Shown: positions 12,277-25,145, numbered from the stretch's first letter. The stretch: DNA of 64,000 nucleotides from Bartonella schoenbuchensis R1 (GCF_002022685.1 NZ_CP019789.1:1054001-1118000), one strand, 5' to 3'. The notes: generated by a model not told the origin, from the letters alone. Program-made: numbers and translations.

Positions 12277-13066
12277 ACTGCCACCGGCGCTTTGATATGG
12301 GGTTGAGCTTCATAATTAAGCAAGTTAAAATCCTCAAATTTAAAAGAAAAAAGATCTGTTACTTCTGGATTTATAAACATTACAGGTAAAACACCAGGTG
12401 TACGGGATAATTGCTGTTTTGCCTGTTCAAAATGGTTAACATAAAGGTGAGCATCGCCAAGAGTGTGAATAAAATCCCCCACTTTCAAACCAGTAACTTG
12501 AGCAATCATCATCGTTAATAACGCATAAGAAGCAATATTGAATGGAACCCCTAAAAAAATATCTGCCGAACGCTGATAAAGTTGGCATGACAATTTGCCA
12601 TCAGAAACATAAAATTGGAATAAACAATGACAAGGTGGTAAAGCCATATCTTCTATTAATGCAGGATTCCACGCTGATACAATCAAACGACGCGAATCAG
12701 GATTTGTGTTAATCGTATCTAAAAGATTGCTAATTTGATCAATATAGCGCCCATCAGGTGCAGGCCAAGAACGCCACTGAAAACCATAAATAGGACCAAG
12801 ATTTCCATCTTTATCGGCCCACTCATCCCAAATAGATACGCCGTGTTCCTTTAGCCACGCAATATTTGTGTCACCTCTAAGAAACCACAAAAGTTCATAA
12901 ATAATTGAACGCAAATGCAACTTTTTTGTTGTTAAAAGTGGAAATCCTGCTTGCAAATTAAATCGCATCTGATATCCAAAATCGATCGCGTTCCCACACC
13001 TGTCCTATCTGAACGATCAACACCGTTGCTTAAAACATGGGATAAAAGATCAAGGTAAACTTTCAT
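12273..13066 (-). CDS. thyA: Thymidylate synthase (frame broken once)
   Basis: ThyA methylates dUMP to dTMP using methylene-tetrahydrofolate. Landmarks are the dUMP-site RSDRTG near the N-terminus, [26 protein letters not shown], the catalytic cysteine in PPCHCLFQF, and [17 protein letters not shown]. From the ATG at 13066 the frame is lost at the A run 12978-12981. One extra base restores [16 protein letters not shown] and gives exactly 264 residues, the usual length. This is one of the clearest cases that the break is a missing base in the sequence rather than decay. It lies upstream of folA in an overlapping pair. Confidence 0.95.
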
Positions 13067-13252
13067 AAAAGTATTATGGCTGATTCTACTTCTTACAGGA
13101 AATTGAAATTTTAAAATTCATAAAAACACAATTCAAATAAACCAAAAATCACCTTTTACAGGAAATTATTATTATGCGATTTAAATTTTGATGACGCAAA
13201 AGATAAAATGCTGTAGAAGGAAATAAGCCAATATGAACTCAAGAGGGATAAT

Positions 13253-14559
13253 ATGGAAAATAATGTAACTTTAGCAGCACATGATACAAAAAACGTATCA
13301 TGTCTATTGTATCTAGTGCATCAGGTAATCTGGTAGAATGGTATGACTTTTATGTTTACTCCTTTGCTTCTATTTACTTTGCGTCGCAATTCTTTCCCTC
13401 AGATGGTGATGTTGTTGCCCAACTCTTAAAAGCTGCCGCAGTCTTTTTCATTGGTTTTCTTATGCGTCCAATCGGTGGATGGCTTTTTGGTTACATCGCT
13501 GACCGTTATGGCCGCAAACGTTCAATGCTTATTTCTGTTTTTATGATGTGCGGAGGTTCATTTTTAATCGCTATACTTCCCACATACGAAACTATCGGAG
13601 TAACAGCAGCAGTTCTTCTTCTCTTACTTCGTATGCTTCAAGGACTCTCTGTTGGTGGTGAATACGGTACGACAGCAACTTATATGAGTGAAGTTGCTCT
13701 TAAAAATCACCGGGGCTTTTTTAGTTCTTTCCAATATACTACACTGATTGGTGGTCAGCTTCTAGCTAGCCTTGTTATATTTATTCTGGCGCTTTATCTT
13801 ACAGAAGATCAGTTAAAAGCGTGGGGCTGGCGCATTCCATTCGCCATTGGTGGACTAGCAGCGATTGTTGCGATTTTTTTACGTCGTACTCTTCATGAAA
13901 CAACCACTGAAGAAAGTCGTTCTAAAAAACAAGCAGGTAGCCTTATGGAACTTCTGCGCAACCATAGAAAAGCTTTCTTTTTGGTTATTGGTTTTACAGC
14001 TGGAGGATCACTCACATTTTATACCTATACAACTTATATGCAAAAGTACTTGATCACTACCAGCGGGTTTGACAAGCACACAGCTACAACCATAATGACA
14101 ATAGCTCTTTTTGTTTTTATGTTATTCCAGCCAGCATTTGGTGCTTTAGCTGACAAAATTGGAACAAAAGCTTCACTCTTTATGTGGAGTCTTTTATCTG
14201 TCATTTTCACCATTCCCGGACTTAAAATAATTGGTAATACCGACAATATGTGGGTTGCCTTATCAATTATTATTGGAATGCTATGCATTCTAAGCTTCTA
14301 CACATCCATTTCTGGTATTATAAAGGCAGACATGTTCCCTTCTTCAGTTCGTGCAATAGGGGTCGGTTTATCTTACGCCATTGCTAACGCGCTATTTGGT
14401 GGTTCTGCTGAATCTGTAGCACTTGGATTAAAAGATATTGGATATGGATCTGTCTTCTATTTTTATATAACCGGTATGATGATAATTGCATTCATCGCAA
14501 TTGTTTTGATGCCAGATCCTCGAAAAAATGGATATCTTCAAAAAGATGAAATCCAGTAA
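13253..14559 (+). CDS. MHS-family proton/metabolite symporter (frame broken once)
   Basis: Twelve-helix major facilitator transporter of the metabolite:H+ symporter family (ProP, KgtP, ShiA relatives). Family signatures seen are [16 protein letters not shown] in the first helix, [13 protein letters not shown] in the loop between helices 2 and 3, and [14 protein letters not shown] in helix 4. The ATG at 13253 follows the purine-rich AAGAGGG. Its frame breaks in the A run 13288-13293, and one extra A gives a 435-residue protein. Without it, translation would have to start at 13300, inside the first conserved motif region. Substrate cannot be read from the sequence; 2-oxoglutarate, proline/betaine or other carboxylates are possible. 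It is divergent from thyA. Confidence 0.88.
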
Positions 14560-14586
14560 GTTTTTCATTTTTTAAAAAGATCGATT

Positions 14587-14616
14587 AAAAAGCCCGATTT
14601 TCTCGGGCTTTTTTTG
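14587..14616 (+). terminator. Intrinsic terminator of the MHS transporter
   Basis: AAAAAGCCCGA pairs with TCGGGCTTTTT around a short T/C loop, and the downstream arm runs into a seven-T stretch. It lies about 30 bases after the stop codon. It is the cleanest intrinsic terminator in the window. Confidence 0.9.
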
Positions 14617-15056
14617 ACTGTTCTATAAAAACTTGACATTAAAATTTCATCAAGTGCATTTGCTTTTCTAGTAACTATAACAAAAAGCTGTATAATTTTT
14701 TACGATTTCCCAATATCATACCACCACTTTTGTAGTAGCCATTTCAGTGCTTTGTTTTTATCACCCAATAAGTTTTGAATTCACTTCACGCTCTCTTTTA
14801 TCCAGCAGAAAATGGCTGCATTTAGTTCCTATAGGCAAAGCTAAGCGATATCTAAGCCATTTTTAGCTTACCTCATCAAAATCGTTTTATATAAGTTACC
14901 CTATTAAATTATGTGTCATTTCATACATAAAACTAAGAATGAACAATTACATTTTACAATCACATTATAAAATCTTGAAACCTATCAATAATGAAAAGAT
15001 TTAAAATATTAACAATTCCCCCCTTTCCCAAAGACTGTTCTTCATCTATATTTAAA
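14617..15056. other. 440-bp spacer before the tmRNA gene
   Basis: AT-rich. No convincing gene is seen; small frames near 14960-15242 merely overlap the tmRNA. It must contain the ssrA promoter, which I could not place with confidence. Confidence 0.4.
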
Positions 15057-15380
15057 AGTGCTGGTTTTCCAGCTATGGTAATAAACGGACAATGGAATAA
15101 ACTCATTGGACCCGGGGGCGGTACCCGGCGCCTCCACCAAAATATAATCAACAAGCTTATATTTTGGTGGGGGCGAAATAGGATCGACAAGGGTGTAAAG
15201 ATTGCTCTTTTACTCGGCATTGTACCACCGTCATCGGACTAAATTAGTAGTTGCAAACGACAACTATGCGGAAGCACGTCTCGCTGCTTAAGCAGTGCGA
15301 AGGCTTCAAATTAAGCCTTAAACCGTCGCAGGTTTAAGCGGGGTTCGGAGGCACCTGGCAACAGAAGCCTTCACTTTTAT
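15057..15380 (+). ncRNA. ssrA: Transfer-messenger RNA, circularly permuted two-piece form
   Basis: tmRNA rescues stalled ribosomes and tags the nascent chain for proteolysis. The gene order is permuted, as in other alphaproteobacteria. The acceptor piece comes first and ends CGCCTCCACCA at 15139. An intervening segment follows, whose flanks CCACCAAAATATAA and TTATATTTTGGTGG form a hairpin. The coding piece then begins GGGGGCGAAATAGGATCGAC at 15169. GGGGGCG pairs with CGCCTCC to make the tRNA-like acceptor stem (one G-U pair). The tag frame lies at 15253-15291. GAAGGCTTC (15299-15307) pairs with GAAGCCTTC (15364-15372), closing the downstream pseudoknot domain. The 5' limit of the acceptor piece and the 3' limit of the coding piece are approximate. 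Confidence 0.95.
15253..15291 (+). other. tmRNA proteolysis-tag reading frame
   Basis: Resume codon GCA, then codons for ANDNYAEARLAA and a TAA stop. The C-terminal LAA is the ClpX-recognition end, and the AND(N)Y segment is the part bound by SspB. The adaptor gene sspB begins 230 bases downstream. Confidence 0.95.
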
Positions 15381-15520
15381 AAGTATTTATTTTGACAAAC
15401 AAGATATACGAATTGTTATCAAATATGTGGTAGAAAAACATTGCCAGCTTTAAAAAACGTTTCATTGCACTATATTACTTGCGCTTCAATAATTGCATAA
15501 ATTAAAAGGAATAAACTTCA

Positions 15521-16069
15521 ATGGTTCAAGATCAAATCCGTTACGATATTCTCGTTCAGGATGCGCTCCGTGGAGTTATCCGCAAAGTTTTGTTAGAAGT
15601 GGCTAAAGCAGGTCTTCCGGGTAATCATCACTTTTTTATTACCTTTTCAACAAAGGCACCAGCAGTAAAAATCTCTTCTCGACTCAAAAGTCGTTACCCT
15701 GATCAAATGACAATCGTATTACAACATCAATTTAGAGACTTGAACGTATCAGAAACTGCTTTTGAAGTTACTTTATCCTTTGGAGAAATTACTGAAAAAT
15801 TAATTATTCCTTTTGCTTCCATTCAAGTTTTTTATGACCCTGTAGCGGCATTTGAAGCAGCATTTGATTTGCCTGCTAATCTCACTTCTGAAGAAAATGA
15901 AAATCCAGAAAGTGCTCCACATACACCCGATATTTCTTTAAACAAACAAAAAACAGAAAATGAGCTCATAAAAACACAGAATCCCAAAAGGGATAAAGAA
16001 CCTTCAAACAATGATACCAAACAAAGTGCTGATGTTGTTTCTTTAGACTCTTTTCGAAAAAATAAATGA
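15521..16069 (+). CDS. sspB: SspB-alpha, ClpXP adaptor for ssrA-tagged proteins
   Basis: 182 residues. The first ~120 residues form the SspB fold, starting DQIRYDILVQDALRGVIRKVL and ending with IPFASIQVFYDP. SspB binds ssrA-tagged proteins and tethers them to ClpX. An acidic/polar, presumably disordered linker follows. The C-terminal segment VVSLDSFRKNK is short and basic, placed where SspB proteins carry their ClpX-docking tail. ATG at 15521 is preceded by AAAGGA. A TTGACA at 15392-15397 could be the -35 box of its own promoter. It is immediately downstream of the tmRNA gene and overlaps the next frame (ATGA). Confidence 0.93.
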   Translation: MVQDQIRYDILVQDALRGVIRKVLLEVAKAGLPGNHHFFITFSTKAPAVKISSRLKSRYPDQMTIVLQHQFRDLNVSETAFEVTLSFGEITEKLIIPFASIQVFYDPVAAFEAAFDLPANLTSEENENPESAPHTPDISLNKQKTENELIKTQNPKRDKEPSNNDTKQSADVVSLDSFRKNK

Positions 16070-16077
16070 ACCTGTCC

Positions 16078-16260
16078 ATGACTAAAGTGATTAACCTTCG
16101 CCAATTTCGAAAACAACAGAAACGTATTGAGCAAGCTACTTATGTAGAGGAAAACCGTTATCGTTTTGGACGAACAAAACTTGAGAAACTTTTTGATAAA
16201 AAAGAACTTTTAAAAGCTCAAAAGTTTCTTGATCAAAACCGTCTATCTAACAGTGAATGA
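16078..16260 (+). CDS. DUF4169 family small protein
   Basis: Short basic protein of 60 residues, starting MTKVINLRQFRKQQKR and rich in Lys, Arg and Gln. The N-terminal pattern (V/I)NLR..RK matches what I remember of DUF4169, a rhizobial family of unknown function commonly found beside sspB. An upstream in-frame ATG at 16066 overlaps the sspB stop, but the start at 16078 fits the family better. No catalytic motif or membrane segment is visible. Function is unknown; cotranscription with sspB is likely. Confidence 0.8.
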   Translation: MTKVINLRQFRKQQKRIEQATYVEENRYRFGRTKLEKLFDKKELLKAQKFLDQNRLSNSE

Positions 16261-16410
16261 GAAAAAATGAAAATAAATGTTTGGTCAAAAACTATTCGCT
16301 GATATTGATAAGCCTTTTACAAGTAGATTTTTAGAATAACCATTTTGGAGATAAAAACAGTTCGTAAAAAAATAATTTTTATATTTAATGACCCTTAATA
16401 TTGAAAATAA

Positions 16411-16445
16411 AAGACTGAAAAAATTTAATATTTCAGTTTTATTAT
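16411..16445 (+). terminator. Probable terminator after the sspB-DUF4169 unit
   Basis: ACTGAAA (16414-16420) pairs with TTTCAGT (16431-16437) and the downstream arm continues TTTATT. The stem is weak and A/T-rich. The rest of 16261-16609 holds no visible gene. Confidence 0.45.
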
Positions 16446-16609
16446 ATGTTTACCGTACTTTATAATCTCTCACCTAATAATTTTAATACTGCTTTTGTTT
16501 CGTTTCTGTTATTTTTATAAACTCATTCACCTGAAAATGTTGAGATTTTCCCCGAGAAGAATTTTAAAACTAGCGTTTCAATCAAAAAAATAATACATAA
16601 AAAAATATA

Positions 16610-19026
16610 ATGAATGACTTTTCTAATCACGTACCATTTTTTGAAGATGAAGAGCTCCCCCATAAGCCTGAAAATAATTCTGAATTAACTCCCGGTGCTA
16701 TAATAGCAAAAGAAAAAGCACAATACGAGCCCGAATATTTGAAAAAACTTAACCCAGAACAACGAGAAGCTGTCATAAACACAGAAGGGCCTTTGTTAGT
16801 TCTTGCCGGGGCTGGTACGGGAAAAACACGTGTTCTTACCACACGCATTTTTCATATTTTGCACCTTGGTCTTGCCCACCCTAAGCAAATATTAGCGATT
16901 ACTTTTACAAATAAAGCAGCGCGTGAAATGAAAACCCGTATTGCTGAACTTGTTGGTGAAGCTATTGAAGGTATGCCGTGGCTTGGAACGTTTCATTCCA
17001 TTGGTGCAAAAATTTTACGCCGCCATGCAGAACTTATCGACTTAAAAAGCAATTTCACCATTCTTGATACTGACGATGTTGTTCGTCTTTTAAAACAGCT
17101 CATTCAAGCTGCAGGTTTAGATGACAAGCGCTGGTCGGCACGTAGTTTGGCAACAATGATAGATGCTTGGAAAAACCAGGGGCTCTCACCAGATCATATT
17201 TCAGAAAGTGATTCTTATGCCTTTGCTAAAGGTATGGGGCGTGAACTCTATCACAGTTATCAGGATCGGCTAAAAAGCCTCAATGCTTGTGACTTTGGTG
17301 ATCTCTTACTCCATTCCATTAACATCTTCCAGCATAATCCAGATATCCTTCATGAATATCATGCTAAATTTCGCTATATCCTTGTAGATGAATATCAAGA
17401 CACAAATACAGCGCAATATCTTTGGCTTCGTCTTTTGGCGCAACAATCTACAAGACAGCAGGTCAATCTTTGTTGTGTTGGTGACGATGACCAATCCATT
17501 TACGGATGGCGTGGTGCTAAAGTTGATAATATACTGCGCTTTGAAAAAGATTTTCCTCCTGCAAAAATCATCCGTTTAGAACGCAACTATCGTTCTACAT
17601 CGCATATTCTTAAAACGGCCTCTCATTTTATTTCTCACAATCAGGGAAGACTTGGAAAAACGCTTTTCTCAGATAAAACAAATAACGAAGAGAAAAAAGT
17701 AAAAATCCATGCTGCATGGGATTCGGAAGAAGAAGCACGTGCCATCGCGAAAGAAATTGAACAAGCACAACAATCTGGGCATTTTTTAAATGACATGGCT
17801 ATATTAGTGCGAGCATCATTTCAAATGCGCGCATTTGAAGAGCGTTTTATAACACTTGGTCTTAACTATCGTGTCGTTGGTGGTCCACGTTTTTATGAAC
17901 GAATGGAAATACGTGATGCTTTGGCTTACTTGCGTGTTGTTGCTCAACCTTCCGATGATTTAGCCTTTGAACGTATTATCAATACACCCAAACGTGGCTT
18001 AGGAGAGACAACACTACGCCACCTTCATAATAATGCACGTGCACGCGCTATTCCTCTCTTTTCTGCTGCTATTGAAATAATCGAAACAGATGAACTAAAA
18101 CCTAAAGCACGAAATGCTTTACGCAACATTATTGAAGACTTTCATCGCTGGCAAAACCTATCACCACGCACACCGCTGACAGAGCTTACTGAAATGATCC
18201 TTAATGATTCAGGCTACATGGAAATGTGGCAAGAAGATCGTTCGCCAGAAGCACCAACACGCTTAGAAAATCTTAAAGAAATGATTCGTTCTATGGAACA
18301 ATTTGAAAATCTTCACAGTTTTTTAGAACATGTTTCATTAGTTATGGATGTTGAGCATAACGAAAATATGGATGCAGTTAATATTATGACCCTTCATTCA
18401 GCTAAGGGGCTTGAATTTAAAACAGTTTTCCTTCCTGGCTGGGAAGAAGGACTCTTTCCCAATCAACGCTCACTAGATGAAGGTGGCCGTGCAGGACTAG
18501 AAGAAGAACGCAGGCTTGCTTATGTAGGTCTAACAAGAGCACAACAAAATCTGCATATATGGTTTGTCTCTAATCGACGCATTCATGGGCTTTGGCAATC
18601 TAGCCTTCCCTCTCGTTTTCTAGATGAATTGCCAGGAGAACATATAGAAGTGCTAGAAAATGAAACATCTTATGGTGGTTACGGTCAGTACTCAAAACTA
18701 GGGTGGAAGAGTGCACATAAAAATCAAACAGAAGCAAGACATAATAACTGGAGCTCACAGTCATCCGGTTATATTAAGAAAACTGATTATGAAAATAGTG
18801 ATTTAGATTTTAGTCCCATTCAATTTCATCAGAAAAAAATATTGAAAAAAAAGGCACTTCTCAATCTGTGTCTGATACACCATCAGCTTTTTCAATTAAT
18901 GATCGCGTTTTTCATATCAAATTTGGTTATGGTCATATTTCAGCAATAGGTGGTAATAAATTAACTATTTTGTTTGATAAAGCCGGTGAAAAACGTGTTC
19001 TTGATGACTTTGTAACTAAAGCTTAA
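16610..19026 (+). CDS. uvrD: UvrD/PcrA-type DNA helicase II (frame broken once)
   Basis: Superfamily 1A 3'-5' helicase used in nucleotide-excision and mismatch repair. Walker A GAGTGKTR is at residues 67-74. Other motifs in order are TFTNKAAREMK (Ia), LVDEYQDTN (II), GDDDQSIYGWRGA (III), ERNYRST (IV), MTLHSAKGLEF (V) and EERRLAYVGLTRA (VI). The frame is lost in the A run 18833-18839 and would end at 18949. With one extra A it continues FSINDRVFHIKFGYGHISAI...DDFVTKA to the TAA at 19026, giving 805 residues. That tail is the SH3-like C-terminal domain of PcrA/UvrD, so the full-length form is preferred. Confidence 0.93.
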
Positions 19027-19403
19027 CACAAAAAAACATTAACACGCTTATTTCCAAATAACTGCGCTTTACGCAATTTTATTACCGTTTAATATCAAGA
19101 TGGTTTTTATAACCTTTAAAAAATTTTTTAAAAATTCATTCATTTTGCATCAGTTGTTTTGGCATTACAAAACAATAAAACAGCATGCTGATTTTAGATA
19201 GTAGAATGACCCCTCACATAGAAAATACAACACTTCATTGCTCATCTGCGATATGATAATTTTGTGATCTATATTCTTTTATGAAACTTACAGCACAAAT
19301 CACGCTTCATAATGTTGAAACAAAGATTGCAAAACTAATCTGTCAGCATTATAGCATTCCTGATGCTTTAAAATTAAGCTATAAAATTCAAAGAGGTTAA
19401 GCT
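19027..19403. other. 377-bp spacer, no gene seen
   Basis: AT-rich region between uvrD and the SCO gene. I see no credible frame, RNA or strong hairpin. Confidence 0.4.
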
Positions 19404-19985
19404 ATGAAAAATGTAATATACATCTTTGGGTTAACAATCATATTTCTCGCTGGCGTTTTTACTTATGATGCGTGGAAAAATAAGCCACTCGGTGATGATT
19501 TTACACTCATCGATTCCAATGGCCAAACTGTTACTGAAGCTGATATCAGAAGTAAACCTTCAGCCATTTTTTTCGGTTTCACCATGTGCCCTGAAAGTTG
19601 CCCTACTACACTGACAGATCTTGATCGGTGGCTTACAGAAATTGGCCCTAACGCTGATAAATTAGGTATATGGTTTGTAACTGTCGATCCTGAACGTGAT
19701 ACACCAGAAGTACTACGTGATTATTTAAGCAATTTTACCAACAATATTATTGGTATAAGTGGAGATCCTGAAAAAGTCCATAAAATGGTATCTTCTTTCA
19801 ACATTGTTGCAGAAAAAGTGCCCGGAACAAATGGTAACTATACTTACGATCATACAGCTGCAATTTTCTTGCTTAAAAAAGGTGGAAAACTAGCTGGTAT
19901 TATTCCTTACAACGTGGAAGAAAATGAAAATCAATTAAAAGATGATATTGCCATTAAACGGCTTAAAAAGCTCATCTCAAACTAA
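19404..19985 (+). CDS. SCO1/SenC family copper chaperone
   Basis: 193 residues with one N-terminal membrane anchor (about residues 4-20) and a periplasmic thioredoxin-like domain. The copper/thiol motif CPESC (Cys62 and Cys66) and the distal His150 in YTYDHTAA are the three canonical ligands. VTVDPERDTPEVL is a further family signature. SCO proteins deliver copper or maintain thiols during assembly of the CuA centre of cytochrome oxidase. No oxidase genes are adjacent. AGAGG precedes the ATG. prmA starts 28 bases after the stop, so the two may be cotranscribed. Confidence 0.93.
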   Translation: MKNVIYIFGLTIIFLAGVFTYDAWKNKPLGDDFTLIDSNGQTVTEADIRSKPSAIFFGFTMCPESCPTTLTDLDRWLTEIGPNADKLGIWFVTVDPERDTPEVLRDYLSNFTNNIIGISGDPEKVHKMVSSFNIVAEKVPGTNGNYTYDHTAAIFLLKKGGKLAGIIPYNVEENENQLKDDIAIKRLKKLISN

Positions 19986-20013
19986 ATTAAAAAGCGTTTA
20001 ATAAAGAAAAAAT

Positions 20014-20883
20014 ATGTCTCAACAAATTCGTTTATTTTGTACAACCCTCAAAGATGAGGCAGAGCAGTTTTATACTCTTATGGAAGAAGCCTTTGAGGAA
20101 GAAGGATATCCTCTTGCTTTGGTAGAAATAGATGAAAAAAACGCTATTTATGAACTGTCACTTTATGTTGACAAAGAAAACCAAGACAGTGCGTACAAAC
20201 GCTTTGCAGATATTCTTGCTCTAGACCCTAATAAAATTAATATAGAAGTTTTACCCGATATTGACTGGGTCCAACAAAGTCTTAAAGGGCTAAAACCTGT
20301 ATATGCAGGTCCTTTCTTTCTTTATGGAAGTCATGACCGAAAAAATATCCCACCTGATGTTTTGCCAATTGAAATTGAAGCCAATCAAGCTTTTGGTACA
20401 GGTCACCATGAAACAACATCTGGTTGTTTAGAAATGATCACCAAAATTATGCGAACTGAAAATCCGCAAAATGCTCTCGATCTTGGTACAGGGAGTGGCG
20501 TATTAGCCATTGGTATGGCAATGCTTAAACCCATTTCTATACTTGCATCTGATAATGATCCAATTGCCGTTCAAATTGCACAACACAATATTAAACTCAA
20601 TGGTGTTAAAAAATATATCACAGCTATTACAGCGACGGGCTTTAATCATGATACAATTGCATCACGTGCACCCTTTGACCTTATTGTTGCTAATATCCTC
20701 GCCGGCCCTCTTATTGAACTTGCACAAGAAATGACCCAAGCTTTGCAAAAAAATGGATCTATCATATTATCGGGTATCCTTGAAGAACAGCATGACCATG
20801 TCCTAAAAGCTTATGTAAAACAAGGCTTGCAACACATTGAAACATACCACCGCCAAGGATGGGTTACTTTACATCTCAAATAA
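20014..20883 (+). CDS. prmA: Ribosomal protein L11 methyltransferase
   Basis: 289 residues. A divergent N-terminal substrate domain (about 1-110) is followed by a class I SAM-dependent methyltransferase domain. FGTGHHETTSGCLEM, the glycine-rich LDLGTGSGVLAIGM (motif I) and VANILAGPLIEL (with the motif IV position) are visible. PrmA trimethylates several amino groups of ribosomal protein L11. The C-terminus GWVTLHLK is family-typical. Its stop is 13 bases before the preferred start of the aminopeptidase gene. Confidence 0.95.
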   Translation: MSQQIRLFCTTLKDEAEQFYTLMEEAFEEEGYPLALVEIDEKNAIYELSLYVDKENQDSAYKRFADILALDPNKINIEVLPDIDWVQQSLKGLKPVYAGPFFLYGSHDRKNIPPDVLPIEIEANQAFGTGHHETTSGCLEMITKIMRTENPQNALDLGTGSGVLAIGMAMLKPISILASDNDPIAVQIAQHNIKLNGVKKYITAITATGFNHDTIASRAPFDLIVANILAGPLIELAQEMTQALQKNGSIILSGILEEQHDHVLKAYVKQGLQHIETYHRQGWVTLHLK

Positions 20884-20896
20884 AAAAGGACATCGT

Positions 20897-22723
20897 GTGT
20901 ATCAATCTTTTGATGTTATAACAAATCCAACCCATGCTGCAGAGCGTATTTTTGCCCTTCGTCAAGAACTTGAACGTATAGGGCTAGATGGTTTTCTTGT
21001 ACCAAGGGCAGATGAACATCAAGGAGAGTATATTCCACCGCACGCTCAGCGCCTTAGCTGGCTAACTGGTTTTACTGGATCAGCTGGTATGGCATTAATT
21101 TTAAAAAATAAAGCTATTATATTCACAGACGGGCGTTATACACTCCAAGTTCGCCAACAAACCGATCCTCAGATTTTTGATTATGAAGATCTGATGGTTT
21201 GCTCACCCTCACAATGGTTAGAAGAAAATGGGCACAAACTTTCTATTGGCTTTGACCCATGGCTTCATACTATTGCTGCTACTGCCACATTGAGAAAAGC
21301 ATTAGAATTTAAAGCAGGAGGAAAGCTTATAGCAACAAAAGCCAATCCTGTTGATCTTATTTGGCAAGACCAACCACAATTACCGCAAGCTGCCTTATCA
21401 ATTCATCCTCTTGAATATGCGGGGTGTAAAACCGACGAAAAATTAGCATTGATTTATGAAAATATACAGCAAGCCGGAGCGAATGCTTTTATTTTCACAG
21501 ATCCTGCTTCTATTGCATGGACATTCAATATACGGGGCAATGATGTCTCTAACACACCCTTTGCCCTTTGTTTTGCTCTCATTTCAACCAAAGAAACGCC
21601 ATCCCTATTTATTGATAGCAAAAAACTTGGCAAAGAACAGAAAAATTATCTAAAACAATACGTAGAATTATATGAACCGGAAAAACTCATTCCAAAGATC
21701 AAAGATCATGTTCAAAAAGGAATGATTTTTGCTTTAGATCCACTGCGAACATGTGAAAAATTGCGTACTGTTATTGAAGATGAAAATAATTCTTTCATTA
21801 CGCTTACTGACCCAGCTGCCTTACCACGTGCTATTAAAAATAGCACAGAATTAGACGGTGCACGCAAAGCTCATTTGTGCGATGGTGTATCACTTACCCG
21901 CTTTTTTTCTTGGTTGGACAAACAAACACCAGGCACAATTAGTGAAATTTCTGCCGCCCAAAAATTAGAAGAATTTCGCATAATAACAGCAAAAAAAATG
22001 GGAACAAAACTCGAAGACCTTTCCTTTGATACGATCTCAGCAGCAGGCGCAAATGGTGCAATTGTTCATTATCGTGTAACGACTGAAACAAACAAACCAC
22101 TCAATGCCGGTGAGCTTTATCTTGTTGATTCAGGTGGACAATATCGCAACGGCACAACAGATGTCACACGTACAATAGCAATTGGCATTATTGGAGAAGA
22201 AGAAAAACGTTGTTTTACTCTTGTTCTTAAAGGTATGATTGCTCTTTCAACCGCACGATTTCCAAAAGGTACACGCGGACAAGATATTGATGTTCTAGCA
22301 CGTATCTCTTTATGGAAAGCTGGTTTTGATTATGCGCATGGTACTGGCCATGGAGTTGGTTCTTACCTTTCTGTTCATGAGGGACCACAAAATCTTTCAC
22401 GTTACGGAAGTCAAGAACTCATTCCCGGAATGATTATTTCTAATGAACCAGGGTATTACCGTGAAGGAGCTTTTGGCATTCGTATTGAAAATTTGATGAT
22501 TGTGAAACCTGCGCAAAAAATTACTTCTGGTGATATAGACATGCTATCATTTGAAACTCTCACAAATTGCCCTATTGATCGACGGCTAATCTTACCAGAG
22601 CTTTTGACCACTCAAGAGCGACAATGGCTTAATGACTATCATGCGCACGTTTATAAAGTGAATGCACCTTATCTTAATACAGAAGAAAAAAAATGGGCAA
22701 AAGAAGCCACAATGCCTCTTTAA
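20897..22723 (+). CDS. Xaa-Pro aminopeptidase (M24B)
   Basis: Long-form aminopeptidase P of 608 residues, which removes N-terminal residues preceding proline. Two creatinase-like N-terminal domains precede the pita-bread catalytic domain. Dinuclear metal ligands are recognisable in LVDSGGQY and GTTDVTRT (two Asp), GTGHGVGSYLSVHEGP (His) and SNEPGYYREGAFGIRIEN (two Glu). The frame is open back into prmA to 20837. The GTG at 20897 is chosen because AAAAAAGGA lies just upstream and the protein then starts MYQSFDVITNPTHAAER, avoiding a long overlap. Confidence 0.92.
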   Translation: MYQSFDVITNPTHAAERIFALRQELERIGLDGFLVPRADEHQGEYIPPHAQRLSWLTGFTGSAGMALILKNKAIIFTDGRYTLQVRQQTDPQIFDYEDLMVCSPSQWLEENGHKLSIGFDPWLHTIAATATLRKALEFKAGGKLIATKANPVDLIWQDQPQLPQAALSIHPLEYAGCKTDEKLALIYENIQQAGANAFIFTDPASIAWTFNIRGNDVSNTPFALCFALISTKETPSLFIDSKKLGKEQKNYLKQYVELYEPEKLIPKIKDHVQKGMIFALDPLRTCEKLRTVIEDENNSFITLTDPAALPRAIKNSTELDGARKAHLCDGVSLTRFFSWLDKQTPGTISEISAAQKLEEFRIITAKKMGTKLEDLSFDTISAAGANGAIVHYRVTTETNKPLNAGELYLVDSGGQYRNGTTDVTRTIAIGIIGEEEKRCFTLVLKGMIALSTARFPKGTRGQDIDVLARISLWKAGFDYAHGTGHGVGSYLSVHEGPQNLSRYGSQELIPGMIISNEPGYYREGAFGIRIENLMIVKPAQKITSGDIDMLSFETLTNCPIDRRLILPELLTTQERQWLNDYHAHVYKVNAPYLNTEEKKWAKEATMPL

Positions 22724-22880
22724 TTGAATAAAAGTGCACACTTATTTTATTCTAAAAGCATTCTCTTTGGTAATTTTGGAAAAACAAATGCGTACTTCTT
22801 CTTGTAAGCAGAGATAAATAAAACCTTGAAGCTCATAATTGCACAAAGGGTAATTAATTGGAATATATCATCAAAAAAAT

Positions 22881-25061
<2,181 letters not shown>

Positions 25062-25145
25062 TTATAATTATATGAATCTCAATTCTTTGTTATCAATAGA
25101 ATCCAAACGAATATATATTCGCTTGTCATCTCAATCATTAATCAA

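Noticed and set aside
14960-15242. Small frames on both strands over the tmRNA gene
   Set aside because: They cross the tmRNA acceptor piece and hairpin; the RNA explains the sequence.
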